From: Cordia subcordata
Taxonomy: Eukaryota; Streptophyta; Magnoliopsida; Boraginales; Cordiaceae
Length of the DNA: 64,000 nt
Direction: 5' to 3'
Assembly: GCA_028554755.1 (NCBI GenBank)
Contig: JAPTOF010000003.1
Span: 352,501 to 416,500 of the forward strand
The notes below the pieces were generated by a model. That model made no database searches. It saw only the letters and a list, made by a program, of their open reading frames with translations, and was not told where the DNA came from. The first letter of the stretch is position 1, and each line of letters begins with the position of its first letter. Shown piece by piece: positions 22,635 to 33,850 of this stretch. Made by a program: the position numbers and the translations under genes.

Positions 22635-23285
22635 ATGACAAAACGATACGCAATGTTGCAGAAGAAACTGCAAGAACTCGAGTCCCAACTCTCCGCCTTA
22701 TTTTCTCTTCCAGCCGACACACCAATATGCCACCTCCAACTCGTCTCCGAAAGCATTAAAAACCGCTTCTTATTCCTGAACAATCTTCTTTCCACAGAGA
22801 TTGCTTCGGCAGGCCCTAAGAATCCTCCACACCTCCACCTCATTGCAACCAGACTCACTGAACTCGAGACGCTGTTCCGCGACTGGGATGAAATTAGAAA
22901 CTCTGGTATTCACATTCTTGAAACGGATTCAATATGTTCGTGCAGCGGTGATGAGTCGTGCCTCAATGATGACGGAGATGGCGGAGAAGCATTGCCCCCT
23001 GAGGATTTTACTGCGTTGGGCTTTAGGGTTTATGATGTTCCGGAAAGTTTTCGAGAAGCAATGCTTGAGGATGACGAGAAGGAGCCAGAGGTTGAGACTA
23101 CTAATGGTGATCATCGTGCGACGAAGAGAGATGAAAAGAGCAAAGTTGGTGTGGTTGGGAAGTATATTGGAGCGTTGGCTAGTGGGGCGATGCTTGGGGC
23201 GCTTATGATGGCTGCTGCCATGGTCACCTTTTATGATGCTTCTCAGGTTATTGTTTATGGAGGTCATCATCTTGTTCCCACTTGA
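22635..23285 (+). CDS. Unrecognised plant protein: coiled coil plus C-terminal membrane segment, 216 aa
   Basis: I do not recognise this family. The intronless frame starts at the ATG at 22635, preceded in the leader by a CT-rich stretch. Residues 1-20 (YAMLQKKLQELESQLSALF) look like a short coiled coil, and a helical leucine-rich part runs to about 90. A CSCSGDESC cluster with acidic surroundings lies at about 106-120. The stretch ALPPEDFTALGFRVYDVPESF (in part) looks like a conserved linear block. A basic patch (TKRDEKSK) precedes the glycine/alanine/methionine-rich hydrophobic helix GALASGAMLGALMMAAAMV at about 175-195, leaving a 20-residue tail. This suggests a tail-anchored or single-pass membrane protein, possibly on an organelle. 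Codon use is like its neighbours, so it is probably real. Confidence 0.75.
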   Translation: MTKRYAMLQKKLQELESQLSALFSLPADTPICHLQLVSESIKNRFLFLNNLLSTEIASAGPKNPPHLHLIATRLTELETLFRDWDEIRNSGIHILETDSICSCSGDESCLNDDGDGGEALPPEDFTALGFRVYDVPESFREAMLEDDEKEPEVETTNGDHRATKRDEKSKVGVVGKYIGALASGAMLGALMMAAAMVTFYDASQVIVYGGHHLVPT

Positions 23286-23849
23286 TACAAATTTCTCTAT
23301 CAAGTCCTTCTTCGATTTGTTACCTAAACGGTTACACACACACACACACACATAAATATATATATTAGTAAATTCATTCTTAGTTTATTGATTCTTTGTA
23401 TCTTTTTCTTCTCAAGGACTTAGTGCGGAGTAGTAATTCAATTTATGGGATTTTATTTGGTTTAGACAGTAGAGGATACCTAATTAGATGGATTTGATCT
23501 ATTATAATTTCATTTTCTAAAAACTAATATGAATAGCTTAATCAAAATCATTTACCTGTGTATTATACTAGATGGTTTAATTTTGGTTTTGTAAGACTAA
23601 GAATCATCTAATTCGGTTATTTTTTAAAACATGATGAAATATAATATATATGGAACTTGATCCATGTGTATATATTGAGAAACTTTTGATTGGGTGACCC
23701 CTTAATTAGTCAGGGTGCCTTGCATGTACTTATGAGTTCTAATCAATGGAAAGTTTTACGAATATACCTTTATCATATTACATGAATATACTAGAATATA
23801 TAAAAATATTCCCTCAATTTGGATGGGGTGACTATACTTTCACATTGGT
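23286..23849. other. 3' flank with (CA)n microsatellite
   Basis: About ten CA units (23333-23352) lie in the probable 3' UTR of the preceding gene. The rest is AT-rich with nothing recognised. Confidence 0.55.
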
Positions 23850-24404
23850 TTCTAGCTCGTGAAAGCATGCAGAGAATGAAGCTTTGGTGAAAATATCTAC
23901 TAACTAAGACCTTGTGGGCACAAATTTGACCAGTACATCACCCTGCGCAACTTTTTTCCAAATAAAGTGGAAATCGATCTCAACATGTTTAGTTCTCACG
24001 TGAAGAAATGGATTTGCAGTCATATATGTTGCTGTGACATTGTTAAGATAGAGCGTGACAAGCTCCAAACTAGATTTGTGATGATTTTTCAATCTTTTCT
24101 TCTAAATAATCTAGTATCCTTATGCACATAGAAAGATTCATGTATAATGCGAGAAATCATCTATAAACAAAACATAATATTTAAAACTTAAATTCAAATG
24201 CACAGTTAACGTCTAAACATTTGAATTAATTAAGTCAAAGTGAGTCAAGAAACAATTTTCAATTGCTTGAAAAGGCAATCTAGTGTGCTTGCCCAAATCA
24301 CATTGAAAACGATTTACATAACCAGAGTTTGTACATTGAATAGAATTGTTTTTGCATAAATAAGAAAATAAGCTAGAATTTAAAGTCATAGACGGCAATA
24401 TCAA
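23850..24404 (-). mobile_element. Internally deleted Ty1/copia retrotransposon relic
   Basis: On the minus strand, 24404-24213 encodes a GAG-pre-integrase-like piece (SGYVNRFQCDLGKHTRLPF, then FDLINSNV). 24092-23850 encodes the copia RNase H end (LNNVTATYMTANPFLHVRT, then KHVEIDFHF, then VDIFTK). One in-frame stop (about 23904-23906) interrupts the block before VDIFTK. Integrase core and reverse transcriptase, normally about 2.5 kb, are missing between the two pieces. No LTRs recognised. Confidence 0.75.
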
Positions 24405-26364
24405 GTATCACCATCAACACGATGAGCAATTACCTGGAGAGACTTCCTTCAGGTAAGGAATAGATATCACTGTTGTTGATAGAGTGAAGTAGAGGGAGCC
24501 CCATGGTTTTTATACTTGAGAACAAAAGGAAAAATGTTTGAAGTGTTAGTATATGGAGGCAAACAATTAAACATACCGAGTGTGACATGGTGGAAGGAAA
24601 CTTTTATCATCATATTACATGAATACAGAGAACTATACATACATACATATATATATATATCATATATATGTATATATTGGGGATGGAATCTATTAAAAAG
24701 TGTGAATATGCATGCCAAGCCGGCAGATTTAAGAGATGCATGGGACAAATAAACCCCACCTAATACTAATAGTGTGTGATAGTTCATGACAGGAAGGGGG
24801 GCACAACAATGATTATAATTAAAGAGAAAGATTGTGTGATTTAATATATATTTACTTCTACATCTACTATAGAGATTATATTGGGCAGTTTAGGAGGTGA
24901 TGAAAATGAAAGTGAAAGTCCGTCTGAACTTGAAGACTAGCACTAGAGCAACGTTCAACCTCTGATTTGAATACGACAGAGTCTTTGGTTTGGGCCACGT
25001 GATATAACTTTAAATCTTTGGTCTAGCTGTCGATAGACTTTTTGTTGACCGCTATCAAAATCAGAAAGCCCGAAACCTCACGCGGAAATTTATACCACGT
25101 AACTTAAAAATTGTATACCTATTAAATATTATGTATTTTTAGTGAATAAATGCCGTAAAATTCATGAACAAAGAATATAAAAATTATAAACGAACACGAC
25201 AATTAAATCATTCACAATGTTTTTACTATTTATTCACATTTTGTTAATTCATTGCTTAACGTATATTTATTTACTATTCTTGTGTGCACAGGAACACAAA
25301 AAACACATTCATCACACATACCTGCATAATATTAATCTTGTGAGTAGAAAATATTAAAATTCTGAATAAATAATATTAATATTGTAAATAAAAATAAAAG
25401 AGTAAAAAATAACGTGACAGCGAAGGAGTACGGTATAAATTACGGACCACACTGTCTGTTTTTTTAAACGTAAGGCTTAGATTTGGTAATTTTAAAACAG
25501 AGGTTGTAGTGATACCAGTGGCGGCAGCAGCAGGTCAGCTTCACGCGAGAAGCCCCACAGGCTCAACACTATTCATCCACCTAATGAAAAAAGATTCGCT
25601 TGTCTAGGCACGCACTTTTTGTCTTCGCCCGCGTAATTCCTCCACCACTCTCTATCTGTCCGGGTCACTTCTGTCATAGACTTTACGCCGCGCCCATTCT
25701 CTCCCATTTTCAATCATATTTCTTTTTCAGCAAATAAGAGTTCAATAAAATATATTGTTATCATTTAGTTATTTAAATTAACGAATCAATTTTAATTACA
25801 AAAAATTAAAAAAAAATCGATATTGTAATGTCCCTTCCACATAACCAACCGGCTAGGGGTGTTATAGTGGTAGTGAGTTCCTCCTGTAAAACCGTTGTGG
25901 GAGGAATGCTACAGTCATAGTAGTAGTGAGTTTTCCGTACTAGACCAATGTTGGAGGAATCTTGTAGCAATAAACTCAGGTAATTTATAGATGAAATACA
26001 GGTATAAGTCGAATATAAATTTCATAACGTATCAATGTGACACAGAATTATAATAATAATACTAAACTCAAGTTATTATTAGATAAAATACAAATTTTAT
26101 TAAAAAAATAAATATAAAACGGAGTGTTAAGACTTAGGTACAGCATCGTCGCCTCGTCATTCATAGGCTCGCAATTGTCAAATTTTTGCATGGTTTAGGT
26201 CTTTGACTTACACTGGTAAAAAACGAGACCAATCATTCATTTTAGGGGTTTTTTTAATCTTTCCCCAAGGGAAAATCCCAATTCTACCCCTGTCACCTTT
26301 TTTGCCACTGTTTGACTCATCCAAAGCTCCTCTCTTGATCAACATCACCGCCCTGGTCATCTTC
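24405..26364. other. Intergenic DNA before the BAG7-like gene
   Basis: A TA/CATA repeat lies at 24640-24675. At 25140-25280 motifs of the type AGTGAATAAA and CATGAACAAA recall the array at 19060-19350. 25864-25976 holds a small diverged tandem duplication. No gene recognised. Confidence 0.5.
25864..25976. repeat. Diverged tandem duplication, about 55 bp unit
   Basis: TAGTGGTAGTGAGTTCC and TAGTAGTAGTGAGTTTTCC begin the two units. GTTGTGGGAGGAATGCTACAG and TGTTGGAGGAATCTTGTAG end them (shared core GGAGGAAT). Confidence 0.6.
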
Positions 26365-26371
26365 TATTAAA
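26365..26371 (+). promoter_or_regulatory. Possible TATA element of the BAG7-like gene
   Basis: TATTAAA lies 137 bases before the ATG at 26502 in an otherwise C-rich stretch, a plausible distance for a short leader. No heat-shock or unfolded-protein element was clearly identified. Confidence 0.35.
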
Positions 26372-26501
26372 CCCCCCTTTTGTTCTATTTTGGTTTTACA
26401 CACACAAAATCCCCATTTCTCCGCTCACCTCTTATTCTTCTTCTTCTTCTTCTTGTTTCTGGTACACCAGTTTGTGAAGGGAAAAAGGCAGCAGCAAAAA
26501 A

Positions 26502-29472
26502 ATGAGCAGGTTTCGCAGGTTAGACATCATCCAACACTCCCTATCCTTCCCCTTCATCGAAGAATCTTCCCTTTTTGCCCCTCCATTTTTCTCATCTTCT
26601 CCATTCCTCCTCCAAGACGACGTCGTTGATTACGCCCTCGATTTCCTTACCCCCTCCACCCTTTCTTCATCCAAGTACCTTGTTGAAGTCGCTTCACCTT
26701 TCGACGATTTCGACGCCGTCTCGGATCTCATCCAGATCCAGAGGACAACCCCTTTCTACACCACCACCGCCACTCGTCGAGTCAAACACCACCGCCTTGA
26801 CCGAGCTGGACTCGCCGCCGAGCTCTACTTGCAGAGCTTGAGCGATCGAGTATCTGCGCTCGAGCTGGGCTTTGACAAGCTGGTTTGCGAGAGGAAGCCG
26901 AAGATCGGGGAGAGGAAGTACAGCTGGACGGCGGAGATCAAGAGTCCGGTGAAAGACGGGCTTGATCGCAAGTACAAATGGACGGCTGAGATCAAGGATG
27001 GGAAGAAGAAGGGTGCACCACTTGATAAGAGCTACAAGTTCACGGCTGAGATTAATGGGAAAGGCGAGGACTCTCCCATCAAGCGGACCTACAAGTTCGA
27101 AGCTTCAACTGGCAATGCAGGTGGCAGCAGCGAATCATCCACTCCGGAGAAGAAAGAAAAGAAGAAAAAGTCGGAAAAATCTGTAGGGTCAGCTCGCATC
27201 GTTGAGATCACTGATGCATCTGATCATGGTGCCATCGTCTTGAGACAGGTCCATATCCACGCTTTTACTTCATTCTGTTTTTAATTTGCATTTTAGAGTC
27301 TATAAGGGGTTTTTGGATTAGCTTATAAAAATAGCCCCTTTTGTATAACTTTAGACAAAAAGCTCTTTTTTAAAAAAAATAATAATAATAAGCTTAAATT
27401 TTTTGTTTCTGGAAAAAAAAAAACTCAGCTTTCAAACCTTCGTTACCAAAAAAAAAAAAGTACTTTTTTAACGAAAGAAATTTTTTTTGGCCAGAAAAAA
27501 CAAAATTCAAACAGGTCTCCTAGACTTATAACAACTTGATGAACCGTTTATACTAATAGCCTATATTGTTTATAATATTATTCACTAACGCTTTTTGTCA
27601 CATTATTGTGTTGGTTTCTTTCTTCTGTTTTAAACTCTGTTTCTGGTGTAGGCGTTTGCAAAGAGGGTGGGCAAGGTGAAGGGGAAGAAGAAGGAGCTAT
27701 CCCCACAAGATGCAGCTTTGTTGATACAAATCAGCTTCAGGGCATATCTGATAAGGAGATCACAAGCACTGCGAGCTCTACGAGAGCTGGCAATTGCCAA
27801 GACCAAGTTGAAGGAGCTCAGGGCCTTGTTTAATAACTTCTCTTACAGGCGTCGTGTGGCCCGTGATGCTGAGGAACGTCAGGGGTTCTCAGAGAAGATT
27901 ATTGTGTTGCTTCTGACAGTGGACGCCATTGAGGTATTTTCTAGTATAATCTATTTGCCATGTAATATTGAATTTGCTGTTGAGCTTGTCTATGATCTAG
28001 CATCATTGTTTGTTGTTTGTGCTTTAGTTCTTGGGCAGTTGGATTCTAGTCCAGCTGATTGATAGTTACAGAGGTATTTTCATTGATTGAAGTAGTTTGA
28101 ACTTTTCTTGACTTGGACCATAAATTATTCAGCATGGTTCCTATTGTCTGCTCAAAACCTCGTATCAGCCTTTGTTGTTCCTAAGAAGTTCAAGTGCTGC
28201 TCCCATTTGTTTCCAATTTTAATTAATATTGGTCCTTTCTGTTAGAAAACTGTTAGCACTTGAATGTAAAAAGGCCCTAGTCCTACCATTGTGGCACCAT
28301 GAGGACTGTCGGAATAATAGGAAATAGAAGGAGGCTTTGGTACAAGGTATGGAGCAGTACAGTATTTTTCACTATATTAGTGTTCTAGAGTGCTAACATT
28401 TAAAGAATGTATTGCAGCTGTGCCATTTCCACCTGAGTATATCTTCGTCAGGGGTAAAGAAGATGGAAATTTAAAAAATGTGAAATTCAAGTTCTACACA
28501 ACCAGAATTGTAAATGATTCACCTCAATTGTTTTTGGTTCTCCTATCATATACATCCACCAAGCATAGTTTTATTTTATTTGCTTTGGATCTATTTTATT
28601 TTATCAGAGAAAAATATTGGCTTGCTAAGAGTCCTTTTAAATTTAAACCATGCTTGTTTAAGAGTCCTTTATTTCAGGTAGCGAAATAAATGATATCATT
28701 ATTTTGGCTCAGTAATGAGGTGGTAGGTAAGACAGAGCTGGCTAATAAATGATCGTCCATGCAATGAAGTATCAATCAGAGGCAAATGGTGCAGCTAAGC
28801 TTTCCATTAACTGTTACATTATGTTCAATAAATTCATCGAATATGCTATGAGTTGCTAATCTGGAGCATGCTTTTAATTTTTTAACAGCTCGATTCTACT
28901 ACAGTAAAAATATTGTGGAATTTAAGGGGACCACTTTTAACTGGAAAGAATTTTTCTTCAGCTGTTCAATTTGTAGTGAGTCTGAGGTTTCAGGTTTGCA
29001 ATAACCAATTTGAACCGAAATGCCTTCCCAAATGATCTTGCCCAAGATATGCCCTTGTCAAGGGCAAATTAGGCATATCATTCTCGGTAGGCTTGCTCTG
29101 CAATGGGGTTAGTTACCACCTAAGGAGAATGGCTAGATGGTACCAGCTTATAGCTAAGCTTTTTCAACACTTCATATTGTGCATCTTTTATTTGCAGCCC
29201 CTTAATATAAGCTTTCTGCTAATATTGACAGTAAGAATTCAATGTCCTTGCTTCAGGGGGCTGATTTAATGGTGAGAGCTGCAAAAAAGTCCATGGTCGA
29301 TGAGCTGGAAGCAATGCTTGATGTTGTGGACCCCCAGCCTGCTGGTAGATCTGTGTCCATTAGGAGGAGAACATTTGATATGCCTGATGGTGTTATTCAG
29401 AAGGAAATTGCTGCAGGCGTGGCACAGGTTGTTCAGATGATTGATCAAGAGGCCACTAGTTCTGACATCTAG
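26502..29472 (+). CDS. BAG7: BAG7-like co-chaperone (IQ motif plus BAG domain), 414 aa
   Basis: Plant BAG7 is an ER-resident Hsp70/BiP co-chaperone involved in heat and unfolded-protein responses. Exons are 26502-27248, 27652-27933 and 29257-29472, all in phase 0 (415 codons). Residues 136-201 contain four copies of a YK(W/F)TAEI-like unit (KYSWTAEI, KYKWTAEI, SYKFTAEI, TYKFEAS). A lysine-rich tract KKEKKKKSEK (about 217-226) may be a nuclear signal. The IQ motif LLIQISFRAYLIRR is at about 272-286, and the BAG domain spans about 295-370 (KLKELRALFNNFSYRRR, then DAIE joined to GADLMVRAAKKSMVDELEAML). The C-terminus RRRTFDMPDGVIQKEIA matches the BAG7 end. Length is close to Arabidopsis BAG7. 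Intron 1 contains a MITE; intron 2 is 1.3 kb. Confidence 0.93.
27306..27520. repeat. MITE-like palindromic repeat in BAG7 intron 1
   Basis: The left end GGGGTTTTTGGATTAG and right end ATTCAAACAGGTCTCC are imperfect inverted repeats. The interior holds long A and T blocks that can pair. Related to the GGCCTGTTTGGATT family at 1084 and 12997. Confidence 0.55.
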
Positions 29473-31260
29473 GAAGCGGGCCTGTGAGTTTATTGAAATG
29501 TGTGAAATTACCTCTTCGGGATCCCTGGTGTTGTATCTACGTAGTAGGAAGACGCATACTAGTTGCTGTCACCATGTCACTTTGCTGGAAAATCATCTTA
29601 GGAGGGGGAATAAGACACTTTCTTTCAATCTGTGATGGAGAGATTGTGTACCGTCCTGTGGAAGGTACCGCTGTTGCTCGTTACGGTAAGACCTTTAGGT
29701 GTAATGTGTGAACATGATTGTGTTGATCATCTCTGAATGGTGAACTTTGCTGTGTTTCCAGTCTTGTTTAAGTGAAGTGGCATTTTGCATTATGATGCTT
29801 TGTGTGCAATTATTTCCTTATTTTCTTGTGGTTTCAATGTGATACCCTGCGGAAAGCTGTTTTAACTTGTTACTCACTGGTTGATGGAGATGGCTGAGCC
29901 AAACGGGGTGAGTTGTTGATCCATGCATTCCAGTAACCAACCAGGAATGCATAATGTGAAAAAAAAAAAAAAAAAAAAACATTTGGAAGCAATTCACGTC
30001 ACTCTTATCAATTGAATGTGCATCCGAGAGGACCGAAACGGAATTTTGTAGCTGAAGCCATCTCCAGCTTGTAGCCATTGCCAGGTTCTGCATAAGATTC
30101 TTGAAAAAGGAAAACCGGGGTTTATATTTTTTTGTACTTTTACTAGGTGGTCCTTTGATGGAATTTACTCCTATTTTTGATTTGTAGTAGTAGTCTCTTA
30201 TTACCTTTTGTTATCCAACCGAGAAATAGCAAAGTTTACTTGAGGTTGTCACAATAAGGCACAATTTCAAAGCTCTGCAGAATCATTGGCACTGGAGAAT
30301 AGTAAAGAGAAACGTTAGATATTTATTTTCTGTACTTTTTCTTTTATAATAAAAATTATCATCTTATACGTGTATGTTTTAGTCTGCATGTCTCGCAAAA
30401 GAGAGCGTTAAAAAAAGTTGGACATGGGCTTTCTCAGTACTGCTCTCGGTGTTGGTGGCTGTTTTCTTATTAAAGCTAGTCTTGGCCCTTTTCGACCCAA
30501 AAAAAGGAAAAAAAAAAAAGAAAAGAATTGTGTTGGCCCTGTCTACTCGGCCCGCCCCTTTGGTATTGTAACTTGTTGTGTTGGCTTTGTTTTGCTATAC
30601 TATTTCTTCGCATAGACCGTGGTCTTGTGTAACAACAAGAGATTTTTCTTCTTAGCTATTTTTGCAAGAATTTATTTATTTATTGATATATTATATATAT
30701 GTCAAGAACAAGAAGAAAAATACACACGAATAAGTTTGTAAGGCACAAGCATATGGGACGAGGATGTAATTCAAGCGTCTGAGATTACTTCCCAGGACGT
30801 ATGGTCGTCGATTATTCCATTTCCAGCTGCATAGGGTCGTTTAGCAACTCGGAGCATTGATTTAATTAAGGATAATTTCATGCAAATATACCAAACAACG
30901 AGGGTAAATATCTATTTATTCAAAAAGAAAAAAAGGAATAGAAAGGAGGGCGACTTTATTGGATAACTACGAAAATTTGTATAACAGATCTAATCTAAGA
31001 TTGAAGAAATAGGGATTACTTCAACGTATACAATGAATCCAAATGTGGAGTGCTATCATGGCTTTTTATGTTTCCTCACGGACATCCTCAAGTAATGTGC
31101 AAGTTGTTATCAGCTAAAATGATTTGTGGTAGGGTCAATGCTTGACTGCTAATTAGTAGAGAGTAAGAAATTAAGCTTCTTTTGTGATTTCGACTAATAT
31201 TTTTTTGTTATATCATTCATAATCAACTCTTTTTTTGTTTTCTTTCTTCTTCTTCTTCTT

Positions 31261-31430
31261 TTTTTTTTTTTTTTTTGCAACCGGAAAATTCAACTGGTAG
31301 AGTCCAATCACCGGTATACTTGGCGGAACTCGATCACCAATAGGTAAATCTCGGGTACATAGCACATAACCTATACTAGGCACCTCTTGACTTAATGGGC
31401 AAAGGCGCATTTCGAGATGCCTTCAGCTTA
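31261..31430 (-). mobile_element. SINE, second copy of the family at 21241
   Basis: Read on the minus strand it ends TTTTCCGGTTGCAA followed by a poly-A of about 16, the same end as the 21241 copy (TTTTCCTAGTTGCAA). About 110 bases upstream also align in order: AGTATAGGTTATGTGCT with AGTATAAGGGACATGCT, CGAGATTTACC with TGAGGTTTGCC, and AAGTATACCGGTG with ATGTATACTAGTG. A clear target-site duplication was not found, so the 5' boundary is approximate. Confidence 0.75.
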
Positions 31431-32567
31431 ACGAAAGATGAGCTTTTAGAGCCTTTACAGTTAACTTTTTGTGATAACAAAAAGATTAAAAAAAAGAAAA
31501 GAAAATCTAAATTGAATGGCAACTTGCAAAAAATAGTTGTTCCTAACTAAACGGCTGAGAATAATTTTGTCCAAAGTATCTTCCAAATGCTATAATGGAC
31601 GCCAACTCGCGCCGATTTTGTTTGGGCTTAGGTCTGAATCAAACTTCAATTGAACCAAGATGCATACAATGTTAAAATTTTTAATGTGGTCTTGACATTT
31701 ATAATCAATCAATCAATCTTAAAAGTAATATATTTTTTCTAAAAAAATTCGCACGTGTGTCTAAAATTGAAGATACAACAATTATTTGGGGATGAGAATT
31801 GAAGAGATAGAGCTGCATGTGCATGTGCATGTGCATGTGTGACCATGGGGGACCTTTCATTTGCTGTAGAGGCACTGTTTTCAACTCAGGGACACTATTA
31901 TTTTTGTAAAAGAGAACATAAAATTTTTGAAAGAATAATAGAATACAGACTATTATTCATTATATTGTCTTATTGTTGATAGTCGCTTGGGAAAAATCTA
32001 GAATATCCCCAATTTGGCTATAACGATAATGATAACAAGATATCTCTCACTGCAGATTACTTTCCGGTGCTAGTAGAGTTGCAAATTGCAATGAAAGGAC
32101 CTGCCCGGACATGCTATTCGTTCATCCTCAAAGCCACTTGCATTTGTATCCATTTCTGTATTATTGCTGTTATTACAGGAGTTTACTAATTAATTAACAA
32201 TTTTAACCTTAAATAATCTCTCAGCTACCCCTATTTTAAAGAAAAAGGAAAAAAGAAAAAAAAAAAAAAGGCAAAGGACATCAAATATGTTAAAGTACAA
32301 AATAGCTACTAAGATTGAAATAATGATAGTAAAAGTGATTCCCATATTTCTAGTATTTAAAGGATATAATTAATCCCGAAATTGTTCCTTAACAAGCTCT
32401 ATACAAAATCTCGTGCTTTTTTTATGCATGGTAGGATGAGAGGCGTGTAATACACGTCAATGATTTTATTTTTCTTCTTCTGACGATGATCTCAATGATA
32501 TCTTTTCTTTTGGTCAGAATAAGCATCTATTTGCTAAAGTAAAAAGAAAAAAAAAAAAAAAAAAGCA

Positions 32568-32687
32568 GACCGTTCATCTAAACAGTTTAATATAGAAATA
32601 CAAAATGTGTCGGGCGAGGGGTGGGGTAATTAAAGACCGATTAGGACCTAAACGGTCGATATGACATGCACCAATTTCCTAGTTTGG

Positions 32688-32733
<46 letters not shown>

Positions 32734-32938
32734 TTTGTAACAAACTTTCTGAATTAATATTAACGTGTTAAAGTTAAAACAAAGAAAATAGATGGTTCAT
32801 GTAACTTCTAAAATAGAATACAAAATGGAAGGGTGGTGTAATTAATGACCAATTAGGACCTCAAATGTCGATATGACATGCACCCCTTTCCTAGTTTGGA
32901 AGTATAATTTAGTAGCAGACTTTCTAAATTAACATTCT
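32568..32938. repeat. Tandem segmental duplication (about 32568-32762 and 32790-32938)
   Basis: Both copies contain ATAGAAATACAAAATG or ATAGAATACAAAATGG, GGGGTGGGGTAATTAA or GGGTGGTGTAATTAA, ATTAGGACCT, GTCGATATGACATGCACC and TTTCCTAGTTTGGAA, in the same order, then AGACTTTCTRAATTAA-like ends. The first copy has been expanded by a (TA)n tract at 32690-32726. Confidence 0.85.
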
Positions 32939-33702
32939 GATATTTTGAGCAAACACCAACCTTAGATCCTCACCAAATCAATAATTCTTTTGAGCTTGCC
33001 AAGCCACTAAAAAATGGGCCTTCGCTAAAGTGCGTCGAAAACAATGGACCCCACTCGCTTAAACCACTGGCCTCTCCAAAACCGCGAAATCTCACTTTCT
33101 ATTCTTGGCCTTTCCCATGCCCCAAACAACCCTAACCCCTTTTCCATTGTTGGAAGCTCGATTTCCCTTTTTTTTTCATTTATTTATTTTTTTGCCCTTT
33201 TTGATTCACACTTAAAAGATGAGGCCCACGCCTGCCTACGTGGATCCACATAGACCTTGACTTTACGTTTCTACGGGACTATGTTGGCCCACTAGGTTTT
33301 CCTTCAGTAGCCCTACTGGGCCCACCAAGGTTGGCAGGAACCAACTACTGGGCCCACCACGGTTGGGCCTCCCCTCGTCACCGACGAGTAGCAGCCAGCT
33401 GTGACCGAAAAAGACAAGACCACCAAGATACGTCTGAACCTACGTGATGGGACCCGCTCTGCAACGTGGCCACGTAGGAACTGACGGAGATCATAGGTGT
33501 CCTCACGCGCAATTCGCTTCCTACTCTCCTTTCCACGTACACAATGCGGCTTCCTTTCGTGTTTTCTCGAAGGTTTTCCTCTGGGACCCCTTTCTAGATT
33601 ACCCGGCTGGTCAAAGTCTTGTTATTCTGTTCATAACTGCATAAAATAGCATATTGGACGGGTATAGGATTCGATTCTGTTTAGTACTTTGATTTGAGCG
33701 TC

Positions 33703-33850
33703 TTAATTTATTTGATAGTTAAATTATAAAGTTAATTGTTTTATTTTGAATTTTTCTACTAGATATATGGTGATTTTTAATTTATTTGATAGTTAAATTG
33801 TAAAGTTGATCCTTTGATTTTGAATTTATCTATTAGATATATGGTGATTG
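33703..33850. repeat. 74-bp direct tandem duplication
   Basis: TTAATTTATTTGATAGTTAA starts both units (33703 and 33777). TTTTGAATTT followed by CTA(C/T)TAGATATATGGTGATT ends both. The copies differ at only a few bases, so this is a fairly recent event. Confidence 0.85.

Noticed and set aside
30418..30615. Short plus-strand frame with a hydrophobic start and lysine-rich middle
   Set aside because: The lysines come from a poly-A tract and the frame has no start context, splice neighbours or similarity.
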